Source: an uncultured Bacteroidales bacterium (GTDB lineage Bacteria > Bacteroidota > Bacteroidia > Bacteroidales > Muribaculaceae). From it: a stretch of 64,000 nt of DNA. Where the stretch lies: positions 26,352 through 90,351 of the forward strand of contig CASBHZ010000003.1 in NCBI GenBank assembly GCA_949123685.1, given 5' to 3'. Position numbers and translations under genes: made by a program. Of this stretch, positions 35,539 to 43,893 are shown in pieces. The notes beneath the pieces were generated by a model. That model was not told where the DNA came from and did not search any database. It saw only the letters and a program-made list of their open reading frames with translations. Each line of letters begins with the position of its first letter. Within the stretch, counting starts at the first letter, position 1.

Positions 35539-35706
35539 TTAGCCCTCTTCGATAGCGTCGTTGGGGCAAACAGATGCGCAGCTACCGCAGCTGATGCATG
35601 TGTCCGGATCGATCTTGTAGATGTCGCCCTCAGAGATAGCCTCAACGGGGCAAACGGGAAGACATGTGCCGCAAGCGATACATCTGTCTGTAATTACGTA
35701 AGCCAT
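35539..35706 (-). CDS. Small 2[4Fe-4S] ferredoxin
   Basis: A 55-residue protein read directly from the minus strand (starts MAYVITDRC). Two CxxCxxCxxxCP motifs, CIACGTCLPVCP and CISCGSCASVCP, bind two [4Fe-4S] clusters, as in clostridial-type ferredoxins. It carries electrons at low potential in anaerobic metabolism. It is a single gene, with a TAATTTTG -7 box 44 bases upstream. The pseudo-symmetric halves reflect the ancient duplication of this family. Confidence 0.92.
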   Translation of the reverse strand: MAYVITDRCIACGTCLPVCPVEAISEGDIYKIDPDTCISCGSCASVCPNDAIEEG

Positions 35707-35749
35707 AGTCGTAAAATATTAAAGTATAATTAAAAGTTTATATACCTTA

Positions 35750-35757
35750 CAAAATTA
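35750..35757 (-). promoter_or_regulatory. Promoter -7 box of the ferredoxin gene
   Basis: TAATTTTG on the minus strand 44 bases upstream of the ferredoxin start. No -33 element is clear. Confidence 0.5.
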
Positions 35758-35891
35758 CCATAATCTCTTTATACTCCCAAATAATTGAGTGAAAAATTGC
35801 GTTCTTTTGTTGAGCGGCTGTCGCTTTTCGGAGATAACGGCTGTTGCTGTAACGATGTATATATTTTTTAACAGCTTCTTACACAGGATAT

Positions 35892-36626
35892 ATGACACCT
35901 CTTATTTCAATAATTACGATTACATATAATGCAGCGGAAACTATCGGCGTTACCATGGCTTCCGTTGCTGAGCAAAATTGCGGGGATTATGAACATGTCG
36001 TGATCGATGGCGCGTCAAGCGATGCCACGCTCGAGATTGCGCGTGGTTATGCCGGCGTGAGGATCTTGAGCGAACCCGATCATGGACTTTATGATGCCAT
36101 GAACAAAGGATTGCGGATGGCTCGCGGAAAATATGTGCTTTTCCTTAACTCCGGAGATTCCTTCCATTCTGCGGATACTTTGGAGGCGTATGCCCGCAGG
36201 GCAAGGTTAGGTGATGACATTATATATGGAGACACGGTTATTGTAGATAAGGAAAGGAACATAACGGGACCGCGTCATTATTCAGTTCCTGAAAAACTGA
36301 CGGCACTCAGTTTTTCAAAAGGTATGTTGATATGTCATCAGGCTTTCATGGTCAGGAGCAAGCTGGCTCCGGAATATGACCTTGCATACCGTTTCTCTTC
36401 GGATTATGACTGGACTATACGTTGCATCAGGAATGCAGATGAATCCAAATGCACCAATCTAAATATGGTCACGATCGACTATCTGTCGGACGGGCTTACG
36501 GATCGTAATAAATTTAAATCCTTGCGCGAGCGTTATAGGGTGATGGCTTCGCATTACGGGCATCGCAGGGCACTCGCACGCCATGCCGCGCTTGTTGCCG
36601 GCAAAATCTTTGGCGCCCGCAAATGA
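35892..36626 (+). CDS. Family 2 glycosyltransferase (WcaA-like)
   Basis: A 244-residue GT-A enzyme. SIITITYNAAETIGVTMASV and YEHVVIDGASSDATLEIA are the nucleotide-binding start; DHGLYDAMNKGLRMARGKYVLF and NSGDSF contain the metal-binding acidic residue in the NSGD variant. The family typically adds a sugar to a lipid-linked oligosaccharide on the cytoplasmic face of the membrane. The stop overlaps the flippase start by four bases (ATGA), so they are coupled. Confidence 0.82.
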   Translation: MTPLISIITITYNAAETIGVTMASVAEQNCGDYEHVVIDGASSDATLEIARGYAGVRILSEPDHGLYDAMNKGLRMARGKYVLFLNSGDSFHSADTLEAYARRARLGDDIIYGDTVIVDKERNITGPRHYSVPEKLTALSFSKGMLICHQAFMVRSKLAPEYDLAYRFSSDYDWTIRCIRNADESKCTNLNMVTIDYLSDGLTDRNKFKSLRERYRVMASHYGHRRALARHAALVAGKIFGARK

Positions 36627-37894
36627 GCAGATCGTTGACCTCGAGGGTCTTGAAAGTGATAGGGCTCTTTTCCGGAGCGGAGGCGTTCGGAATAGTGTGT
36701 TCTGTCGTGAAGATGAAACTGGTTGCCCTGTGGTTGAGCGCTACGGGTGTGGGATTGTTTGGGATTTTCACCACCACTGCCGATACCATCTCAATTATCA
36801 CCGGGCTTGGATTGCGTCAAAGCGGAGTTAGGGAGGTGGCTAAGAGTAATGATTCCCGGAGCCGGCTTGAAAGGGTTGTGGAGAAACTTCGCGGCTGGTG
36901 TCTCATGTCGGGATTATTTGGAGCGCTTGCCGTCAGTTTTTTGGCTCCATGGCTGTCGTTATGGTTTTTCAAGGATATGACATATTGGTGGCAGTTCATG
37001 ATCCTTGCAGCCGCTTTGCTGATAAACTCGCTGGTAGGAGGGGAGCAGGCTATCCTGCAAGGCACTGAGCGTTTCAAGCGTCTTGCCAAGGCGAGTGTAG
37101 GCGGAAGCGCGTTGGGGTTGGCTTTGTCCATACCGATGTTCAGATGGCTCGGAGATGTGAGCGTAGTTCTGTCGATTATTGTCTATTCCGTTTCCATATT
37201 GCTGTTCCTGTTTATAAACAGGAACAAGGATTTGCCTTATAAACTTCCCGACAGACAGGGAATGAGGGAGGGCACCGGATTCGTGAGGCTTGGCGGATAT
37301 ATTGCCCTTGCCACTTTCGCCACAAACCTTGCGCAGATGGTTTTCATATCCTGGCTCAATAGGGAAGCATCAACTGCCGAGGTGGGATATTTTCAAGCCG
37401 GAAATACATTGGTGTTCCGCTATACTTCCTTGATATTCGGAGCTGTTGGACTGGAGTTTTATCCCCGTATGGCAGCCAATAGCCATTCTCCCAGACGTAT
37501 GTCGTTGTTTGTCAGCCATGAGATATTCCTTCTCCTTAAGATTTTTATTCCCATGCTTGCGGCTTTCCTCCTGTTTCGCAGATGGATAGTTGAAATCCTT
37601 TACACATCTGATTTTGAAGTTATAGTGCCGTTCATCTCTATAGCCATATTTACGATTATCCTCCGGTGCGTGTCGACATGCATGGCATTTGCGATCATTG
37701 CCAAGGGGGATGGGAAAACGTACCTGTTTACCGAAGGTATTGACGCGGTGATAGGCGTGTGTCTCAACATATGGTTCTATAACCATTACGGACTCACGGG
37801 TATCGGTGTCGCCCAGGTGATATGGTACGGGATATACACCGCCATGATATCGGGCGTGTATTTCATGCGTTACCGGTTGCGGCTCATTCTATGA
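36623..37894 (+). CDS. Polysaccharide flippase (Wzx/MATE-like)
   Basis: A 423-residue protein with about twelve transmembrane helices. The start LTSRVLKVIGLFSGAEAFGI and TTTADTISIITGLGLRQSGVRE resemble the O-antigen translocase (WzxE-like) group, and a late positively charged helix pair follows. It would flip a lipid-linked glycan across the inner membrane. Four-base overlap with the upstream glycosyltransferase; its last 11 bases overlap, tail to tail, the minus-strand membrane-protein gene. Confidence 0.8.
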   Translation: MSRSLTSRVLKVIGLFSGAEAFGIVCSVVKMKLVALWLSATGVGLFGIFTTTADTISIITGLGLRQSGVREVAKSNDSRSRLERVVEKLRGWCLMSGLFGALAVSFLAPWLSLWFFKDMTYWWQFMILAAALLINSLVGGEQAILQGTERFKRLAKASVGGSALGLALSIPMFRWLGDVSVVLSIIVYSVSILLFLFINRNKDLPYKLPDRQGMREGTGFVRLGGYIALATFATNLAQMVFISWLNREASTAEVGYFQAGNTLVFRYTSLIFGAVGLEFYPRMAANSHSPRRMSLFVSHEIFLLLKIFIPMLAAFLLFRRWIVEILYTSDFEVIVPFISIAIFTIILRCVSTCMAFAIIAKGDGKTYLFTEGIDAVIGVCLNIWFYNHYGLTGIGVAQVIWYGIYTAMISGVYFMRYRLRLIL

Positions 37895-39374
37895 TCACTT
37901 GCGCGTCTACATACGGACGGTCGTTTACATACAGGATAGACCTGTATTGAGATGTGGAATCGATAAATATATCCGATTCAGAAGAGAAGTTGAGGATCCG
38001 TGGCGACATTTCGCGTTTTAAGGTTGACGGGAGGAGCGTTTTCCTGACAACGAAATTGCGAGGATCTGACGCGGACTGGATGCATACCCAGCTTTGCGCC
38101 CCGACTTTTACTACTATATTCGAATCTTTTTTGAAATCGATGTGTTTCATCGATTCTGGGTATATAACGAGAAACGGTTTTGCCGGATTTTGTTGGCGCA
38201 AACGGTTGGTGTATGTGTTGCGCCGCTGGGTTGTTTCTTCCTTGTTGAAAAGGAACAGGCGGTTTTCAATGAATATTGTTCCGGATTCAGATTGCGAGTA
38301 TTCTCTAAATATTGATTCCGTTTTAAGATTCTGCATCCTGACTCTGAAGCCTTGGAAAATGATAACGCAACAGGCGATTACCGCTACGACGGCAATCAAG
38401 GAGGCGGGTATATTTTTATTGTGAACATATATGATTGTCAACAAGACGAAGCATAGATTGTAAGGCAAGATGCCACGTCCTATTTTCCCAAGACAGAGAT
38501 TAAAGAGCAATGACGTGACTATAGCCGCAAATAAAAACAATGTTATCGGGTTTGAAAAGGATTGTCTTATCCGTGATATGTCTCCGTTTATATAGATGAA
38601 TATTAATAATATGAGGGGGAACCAGATAATTGCCGGCAATTGTTCGATCAAGTTCAGGTATGAGCTTTCCACAGATGATCCCTGGATCATTCTCCCGAAG
38701 TTTCCGGGTGAGAGTATTGAGATTAAGGCGCCGATTGAAAAAGGTATTGACAGACACCATTCCCGGCGGGTCAGCTTACCTTTGCGGTAAATAAGATAAA
38801 AGAGCAATGCACCTCCGACCGGAACAGAGAAACCCTCATGCATCTCCCCGATAAGGAAGCTCCCGATTGCCGTTAGTATAAGTTGCAAAGTTGAAAATTC
38901 CCGCTTGGAGAAAAACCATCTTAGCCATATCACTATCGCACAAGACACCCACGCATAATTGATCTGGAAGGGTGGTGTGAAGGGTAGAGGGAAAAACAGT
39001 AATATTGAAAGGATTGAGGATAACGTGGCTACTTTAAAACGCGAGGAGGTATTGTTGAAATTTGCAATGTTGTATGCAAGTGCCATCCATACTGCCGCGT
39101 TTGCAATGGCAAACCAGTATTTGCTCAGTATGCCGCAAAAGATCTGAACGATAAAATGAATTACAAACCTCCCGTTGGCATTGAAATAGTGGTTCACCTG
39201 GGAATCCCATATGTCTTTTAGCGACGTTATGGGAATGAAAGATTCGTCCTCTCCATATCTGGGAATGAAAAAGGAATAGGCTATGGCATCGTCATTCCAT
39301 TCGCTCCAAAGGGCGAATAACAGAGCCAAGACCCCGACTGGTAAATATGGTAAGAATTTCCTTGTTGACAACAT
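37884..39374 (-). CDS. Large polytopic membrane protein, DUF6056-like (copy 1)
   Basis: A 496-residue membrane protein with roughly eleven helices and a periplasmic C-terminal domain of about 130 residues. An early WNDDAIAYSF and FNANGRFVIHF, and later GEMHEGFSV, match the acidic-pair, N-[AG]-R-F and HE pattern also present in the protein at 41226-42731. This looks like the DUF6056 family, which resembles GT-C glycosyltransferases; the substrate is unknown. I use the ATG at 39374 (MLSTRKFLPYL); the frame is open to 39425 but would overlap the sulfatase gene. Confidence 0.6.
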   Translation of the reverse strand: MLSTRKFLPYLPVGVLALLFALWSEWNDDAIAYSFFIPRYGEDESFIPITSLKDIWDSQVNHYFNANGRFVIHFIVQIFCGILSKYWFAIANAAVWMALAYNIANFNNTSSRFKVATLSSILSILLFFPLPFTPPFQINYAWVSCAIVIWLRWFFSKREFSTLQLILTAIGSFLIGEMHEGFSVPVGGALLFYLIYRKGKLTRREWCLSIPFSIGALISILSPGNFGRMIQGSSVESSYLNLIEQLPAIIWFPLILLIFIYINGDISRIRQSFSNPITLFLFAAIVTSLLFNLCLGKIGRGILPYNLCFVLLTIIYVHNKNIPASLIAVVAVIACCVIIFQGFRVRMQNLKTESIFREYSQSESGTIFIENRLFLFNKEETTQRRNTYTNRLRQQNPAKPFLVIYPESMKHIDFKKDSNIVVKVGAQSWVCIQSASDPRNFVVRKTLLPSTLKREMSPRILNFSSESDIFIDSTSQYRSILYVNDRPYVDAQVIIE

Positions 39375-39402
39375 GATTGTAGATATTAAAAGAGAATCTA
39401 TA

Positions 39403-41229
39403 CTAATAGAATCTGAAGAAATCACCGCGCTGTATAGAATCCGAGATTTCGAATGCCTTGGTTTGTGCAGATATGTCTTCCGATTCTGTGTTTCCTTTGA
39501 TTGTTTTATGTGTTGTGACAGCCGAAGATAATTCGGGATCCAGCAGGCTTCTGCCTAACCCGCGATACTTTCCGTCCGGTCTATTCATTATCTGTAATAT
39601 TGTGGGGAAAACGTTCACTTGCCCGGTAGTGGCGGTTATTTTCTTTGTAACCCCGGTGTTTATTGCCAAAAACATCATAGGCAAGGAATCCTGATGATTG
39701 TTGTTGCCGTCTCTGAATTGAGACGAATTGACTCCTAATCCTTGGGAATGGTCTGACACTATGAAAATTACCGTATTGTCGAATAAGTTCGCGGATTTTA
39801 AATATTCTAAGAAACATCCGAGACTCTTATCGAAATAATTGACCATATTAAGATAGTTCTTTTCATTCAATGACAGGTCGTCGGTGTTTAGCCAGCTCTG
39901 CATGGGCACGCATTCTTCCATAAATGGCACATGCATCGAAAACGTTACTAATTCAACGAGGAAAGGGTTCTTTAATCCGTCAATTATTTTATTGGCAAAA
40001 TTAAACAATGCTGCATCCCTGCCAATTCTTTTTGCAGACTCATTGAAATGGTTTATATTATAAATCTCCTTGAAGCCGTAGCTCTGATATGCTCGGGTTT
40101 GATTCCATGTGTTGCCATTATCTCCGAAGATTGCAATGGGTTCTTCGATGTTCATGATTTTCCCCAGATCAGGGAATACATTTTTATGACTAAACAACAT
40201 GGAGGATACGCCATTGTTCAAAGGCAGTAATCCTGTATTGATCAGTTGTTGCCCGTCATTGGAACAACCCTGTTTAACTTGCGGAATCATGTTTAGGGAG
40301 GAAATGCTTCCCTCTCTTTCAACAAGGAAATTCATCACAGGGGTGATTTCATGTCCGTTGACATTCCGGAATACTACGTCAGCATTTAACGATTCGACTA
40401 CGATAATGATGATACTCTTGTTTGTGTTGCCTTTAAGAGCCGGAATATCCGTGAACTCCGGGATGTTGTCAAGAAATTCGGATATGTTGTCGATGTCATT
40501 TTGTTTTAGTTCTATCGTATGCTTTGTTGTCAGATCGCGGATAATTTCAATTGATGCTCTCAAGAAATATATACTTAAGCCTTCTTTCTGGAAGTCGAAT
40601 TTGCAAGGGAAGCATTCGGCTGTAATCCGTTGCTGAGTAATCTCGTGGAATGAAGTTGCTCCAAGTCCGGAATTTCTATTCCATCTTGAAATAGTAATAT
40701 TGAAAGCCAATTGAGATAATGCAAATAGGGTTAGCGATATGGATATGACGATCAATTTATATTTTCGGGAAATGCCGTCATGTTGTAATATGTGTTTCTT
40801 AAAGAAAAGGATATATGATGCGGTGCATAATGTTGGTATGAGTATATATACGCAGTCAGGGAAATTAACTAAAGCCTTGACAGAATTGATAAGGTCCATA
40901 TTGAGGTTGGAGGATAGCCGGTAGAATGTTGCCGGTATGAAATCTCCCCAGAACCTGCAATGCCATTCATTGAAAAGAAAGAAGACGGAAATCATCCATA
41001 TCATTATTAATAATAGCCAGGCTTTCTTTGGAGGCAATAGCCAATATACTATAAATAAGGCGGCACAGTCTCCAATGCCTTTGGCGACTGTTACAATAAA
41101 CTTTGCCCCCATACCTCCTATGGATTGAGTGAACCAGATCCATTCAAACAGAAGGAACAGATAGCATATTATATAGAATATCGGTAAACTATGCTTTCTC
41201 AATAAAGCCTGAATGTCTGTTTTTCTCAT
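39403..41229 (-). CDS. LTA-synthase-like membrane phosphotransferase (alkaline phosphatase/sulfatase fold)
   Basis: A 608-residue protein: five N-terminal transmembrane helices (about 15-200) and an extracytoplasmic sulfatase-fold domain (about 270-560). Metal and catalytic motifs fit the LtaS/EptA/OpgB group: VVESLNAD, QGCSNDGQ with Ser323 where LtaS has its Thr nucleophile, FGDNGNTWNQTRAYQSYGF, and VSDHSQG. The family transfers phosphoglycerol or phosphoethanolamine from a phospholipid to a glycan. A Gram-negative organism has no LTA, so the acceptor here is probably the glycan made by the surrounding genes. It lies between two DUF6056-like genes and overlaps one by four bases. Confidence 0.78.
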   Translation of the reverse strand: MRKTDIQALLRKHSLPIFYIICYLFLLFEWIWFTQSIGGMGAKFIVTVAKGIGDCAALFIVYWLLPPKKAWLLLIMIWMISVFFLFNEWHCRFWGDFIPATFYRLSSNLNMDLINSVKALVNFPDCVYILIPTLCTASYILFFKKHILQHDGISRKYKLIVISISLTLFALSQLAFNITISRWNRNSGLGATSFHEITQQRITAECFPCKFDFQKEGLSIYFLRASIEIIRDLTTKHTIELKQNDIDNISEFLDNIPEFTDIPALKGNTNKSIIIIVVESLNADVVFRNVNGHEITPVMNFLVEREGSISSLNMIPQVKQGCSNDGQQLINTGLLPLNNGVSSMLFSHKNVFPDLGKIMNIEEPIAIFGDNGNTWNQTRAYQSYGFKEIYNINHFNESAKRIGRDAALFNFANKIIDGLKNPFLVELVTFSMHVPFMEECVPMQSWLNTDDLSLNEKNYLNMVNYFDKSLGCFLEYLKSANLFDNTVIFIVSDHSQGLGVNSSQFRDGNNNHQDSLPMMFLAINTGVTKKITATTGQVNVFPTILQIMNRPDGKYRGLGRSLLDPELSSAVTTHKTIKGNTESEDISAQTKAFEISDSIQRGDFFRFY

Positions 41230-42731
41230 TTTTCTCCGGGGTCTCTGTCAACGGGTGAATATAGGAAGAAACGCCGGCCTTTAATGTTGAATCCGGTTTC
41301 AATGTATTCTTTGCCTCGGATCTTGACCATGGTGCGAGGGAAGATTTCCACGATCATGTCTATATATGAGCCGGAAAATGGATGGTCGGATATGATCCGG
41401 TCACCGAAATGTCTCGTGCCGTTAAATTCGCTCCAGTCAATATCTTTAGCCGCTGCCGGAAGTATCACCAATTGTTTTCCGTTGCCGTAATGCTTGCTCA
41501 TGCGGTATCTGTAATATGAATCATCGTCATCGGGAACTCCATGGGTCTTTCTCAGAAGATACCATGGGAGATCGGGTTCGTTCGTGTAATCCATGAAAAT
41601 GATTCCGTCGCTTGATTCCTTATATAATCCGATAGCTTTGTATGTCTCTACGCCGAGTTTTATTTGCCAATATACAAGTGTGGAATAATGAAACAATGTT
41701 GCCGCGCAAAGTAAAAGGGATAAGCTGACCGATATGCATTTAGGGATGGTTATATTCAGTCGTGATATGATTTGAAATATTGCAATCAAGGCAAATATCT
41801 GGGCGAACCAGCCTGTCCTCCCTCCATATTGGCTTATCAGCATGAACCCCGTGGAGAATACTGCCGCCACGGCAAAGGCTATCCATGAAGTGCGTATCAG
41901 AGATTTCAATAGATTCCGGTTCCAAATGAAAAGACATATTATGGCTATGAATAATATCACCACATATCCTGCAGAAAACGCAAGCATTTCTAAGGGTGGT
42001 TCAGGTTGCAGCATGCTTCCTACCCTCGAATATGACGCAGGAGAGGTGAGAGTGAATATTCCTCCGGCAATGAAGGCAAGTGTCATCAACTTGCCGGCGA
42101 AGTCCCGGCGTTTGTAGAATCCGGATGAAATAATGTAGGCAGTCATACCTATTGCCATCGGCATGCCCGCAGCCTCATGCATTGCAGCGGCAATGAAGCA
42201 GAACGGGATCAATAGCCAGCGCCAATAAGTGGCTATCCAGCCTTCTGTTTTGGTGATCACGTAAACTGCCGACAATATGAATGTCGCTCCCCATACATAG
42301 TTGTATGTTGCGCAAAACTCCATCCATATGGCATCCCATCGAAACGTGATTGCCGCTAAGGAAATAATGATTGCTGATAGGAAATATTCAGTGCGTGGTC
42401 TCTTTAAAGAGAGCTTGACTATAATGTAAAACAACACTGCGGTGACTATGCCGTTAGAAATTGAACGGAGCCACTGAGGCATAAAGTTGAGTCCGACCGG
42501 AGTGATCATGTCGGCAAATCTTGCGTTGCCCCAGAGCCAGTGGCGATACATGGAGCGGGGAAAGGAATACCAGCAGTCATTCTGTTCGGCAAATGAATGA
42601 TAAAATCCGAGATCATCGCCTAATGGAGGCATGAAGAAGCCCATTAGGGCGTATGCCGCACCGATAAATGCTATCATCAGGACAGGCAGAAAGCTTGCGG
42701 CATGTATGTTTCTATTTTGAGAATGCGCCAT
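41226..42731 (-). CDS. Large polytopic membrane protein, DUF6056-like (copy 2)
   Basis: A 501-residue protein with about eleven transmembrane helices and a C-terminal soluble domain. PLGDDLGFYHSF, WGNARFADMI and AAMHEAAGMP are the same landmarks (acidic pair, N-[AG]-R-F, HE) as in the protein at 37884-39374. Sequence identity is low but the layout matches, so they are distant paralogues. A GT-C-like glycosyltransferase is the most economical guess. Overlaps: four bases with the phosphotransferase gene and 20 bases with the glycosyltransferase gene upstream. Confidence 0.6.
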   Translation of the reverse strand: MAHSQNRNIHAASFLPVLMIAFIGAAYALMGFFMPPLGDDLGFYHSFAEQNDCWYSFPRSMYRHWLWGNARFADMITPVGLNFMPQWLRSISNGIVTAVLFYIIVKLSLKRPRTEYFLSAIIISLAAITFRWDAIWMEFCATYNYVWGATFILSAVYVITKTEGWIATYWRWLLIPFCFIAAAMHEAAGMPMAIGMTAYIISSGFYKRRDFAGKLMTLAFIAGGIFTLTSPASYSRVGSMLQPEPPLEMLAFSAGYVVILFIAIICLFIWNRNLLKSLIRTSWIAFAVAAVFSTGFMLISQYGGRTGWFAQIFALIAIFQIISRLNITIPKCISVSLSLLLCAATLFHYSTLVYWQIKLGVETYKAIGLYKESSDGIIFMDYTNEPDLPWYLLRKTHGVPDDDDSYYRYRMSKHYGNGKQLVILPAAAKDIDWSEFNGTRHFGDRIISDHPFSGSYIDMIVEIFPRTMVKIRGKEYIETGFNIKGRRFFLYSPVDRDPGEK

Positions 42732-43515
42732 ATAACCAGGATTTTATGTATGTGAATGTTGTGATGCCGTTTGCGACACGGCTGTTTCTCCACGCATGAG
42801 ACATCATCCTCAATGGCCAGGACCACGGATGAGTGTGCGCGAATACGGCACCTTTGGTCCGTATGAAGGCAGGATCGGAAGCAAGCCGTGTGGAGGTTGA
42901 GGGCGAATCGTGCGTGGCAATGGAGATGGGGATGAATTTCCCTCTGATACCGGCTTTCAATGCATCGTGAATGAAGATTTCTTCTTCGCCGGATGAGAAT
43001 CTTGCGCCAATACCGAAATCCTCATTAAACCTAATTTTGTTCATGATCTTTTCTCTCCTGAATGCGATCTCGATCGAGGATACATAATATCCTTTCGGTG
43101 GTGAAGACAGGTAGAACGGGAAAGACGGATAGTATTTTTTATCGGATCTTGATTCGTATCTGAATGTCAGAATGTCATTTTCCGGATTTTTGTTGAAACA
43201 GTCTATGACGGTATTTAGTCCTTCCTTAGAATAGGTTACGTCATCGTCGGAAATCAGACATAGCGGAGCAGAGGCTGCTTCGATGGCGAGGTTGCGATTT
43301 TTAGAGAGTCCCCGGGTTCTGTTTTTGATTATATTGAAATCAGGGCGTTTCAGTTCTTCGGGGATTCGGATGTCCATATCCGGCAATTGCCAGCTGACGA
43401 GGTATTCGACACCGGGCACATGCGGGTGATCAGCCGCGATAATGCGTCTGATTCCTACTTCTCCCAAAGTGCAGATTAATACCTGAAGCCTCGTCTCTTG
43501 ATTTTCCTTTCCCAT
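42712..43515 (-). CDS. GT-A glycosyltransferase (family 2 type)
   Basis: A 267-residue protein. The start RLQVLICTLGEVGIRRII, then NRTRGLSKNRNLAIEAASAPLCL and the metal-binding LISDDDVTY are GT-A features. FGIGARFSSGEEEIFIHDAL fits an acceptor-side loop. It heads the minus-strand unit (promoter -7 box at 43545) and its stop overlaps the DUF6056-like gene by 20 bases. Confidence 0.75.
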   Translation of the reverse strand: MGKENQETRLQVLICTLGEVGIRRIIAADHPHVPGVEYLVSWQLPDMDIRIPEELKRPDFNIIKNRTRGLSKNRNLAIEAASAPLCLISDDDVTYSKEGLNTVIDCFNKNPENDILTFRYESRSDKKYYPSFPFYLSSPPKGYYVSSIEIAFRREKIMNKIRFNEDFGIGARFSSGEEEIFIHDALKAGIRGKFIPISIATHDSPSTSTRLASDPAFIRTKGAVFAHTHPWSWPLRMMSHAWRNSRVANGITTFTYIKSWLYGAFSK

Positions 43516-43544
43516 TTCATTAATTTAAATCGCTTCATTATCTG

Positions 43545-43552
43545 CAAATTTA
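43545..43552 (-). promoter_or_regulatory. Promoter -7 box of the minus-strand glycan genes
   Basis: TAAATTTG on the minus strand, 30 bases before the glycosyltransferase start at 43515. Confidence 0.5.
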
Positions 43553-43610
43553 GCTAAATTTTTTCAATTAAATAAGCGGTCTCTTGTTTAATCATTAAGA
43601 ATCCGGCTTA

Positions 43611-43777
43611 GGGAGCTGTTCTCAACTCAGCTCCCTGCTTTTAATTCGGCTCTTTACTTCTAACTCGGCTCCTTAAGCCGAGAACAGAAGAGCCGGCAAA
43701 GCCGGCTTTGCGAGCCGATTGCTGAATTTCGGCTGGTTGGATATTTGGGGTGTGTTTATTCTCGGGCTTTGCCCGAG
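43611..43777. repeat. Cluster of GC-rich hairpins (REP-like)
   Basis: Consecutive perfect hairpins: GGGAGCTG/CAGCTCCC (43611-43635), an outer CGGCTCTT (43647-43654)/AAGAGCCG (43688-43695) around CTCGGCT/AGCCGAG (43664-43682), AGCCGGC-AAA-GCCGGCT (43691-43707), and CTCGGGC-TTT-GCCCGAG (43761-43777). The GC content contrasts with the AT-rich flank at 43540-43600. With the tandem array and the RAYT gene next door this reads as a REP/BIME-type region. Confidence 0.65.
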
Positions 43778-43787
43778 CTTCTGTTTC

Positions 43788-43889
43788 CGGCTTTTAAGCC
43801 GGATGAATGCAGGGCCGGATTCGGCTTTTGAGCCGGATGGATGCAGGGCCGGATTCGGCTTTTAAGCCGGATGAATGCGGGGCAAATCC
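43788..43889. repeat. Three tandem 34-bp REP-like palindromic units
   Basis: Units start at 43788, 43822 and 43856 with an exact 34-bp period. Each begins with a palindrome of the CGGCTTTTAAGCCG type followed by GATGAATGCAGGGCCGGATT or a close variant. The third decays at its end. The array ends five bases before the stop of the minus-strand transposase gene. Confidence 0.8.
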
Positions 43890-43893
43890 CGGC

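Noticed and set aside
43788..43889. Three regularly spaced 34-bp units that might be read as a short CRISPR array
   Set aside because: The units are directly adjacent with no unique spacers, each is a palindrome, and no cas genes are near. The RAYT gene explains them better.
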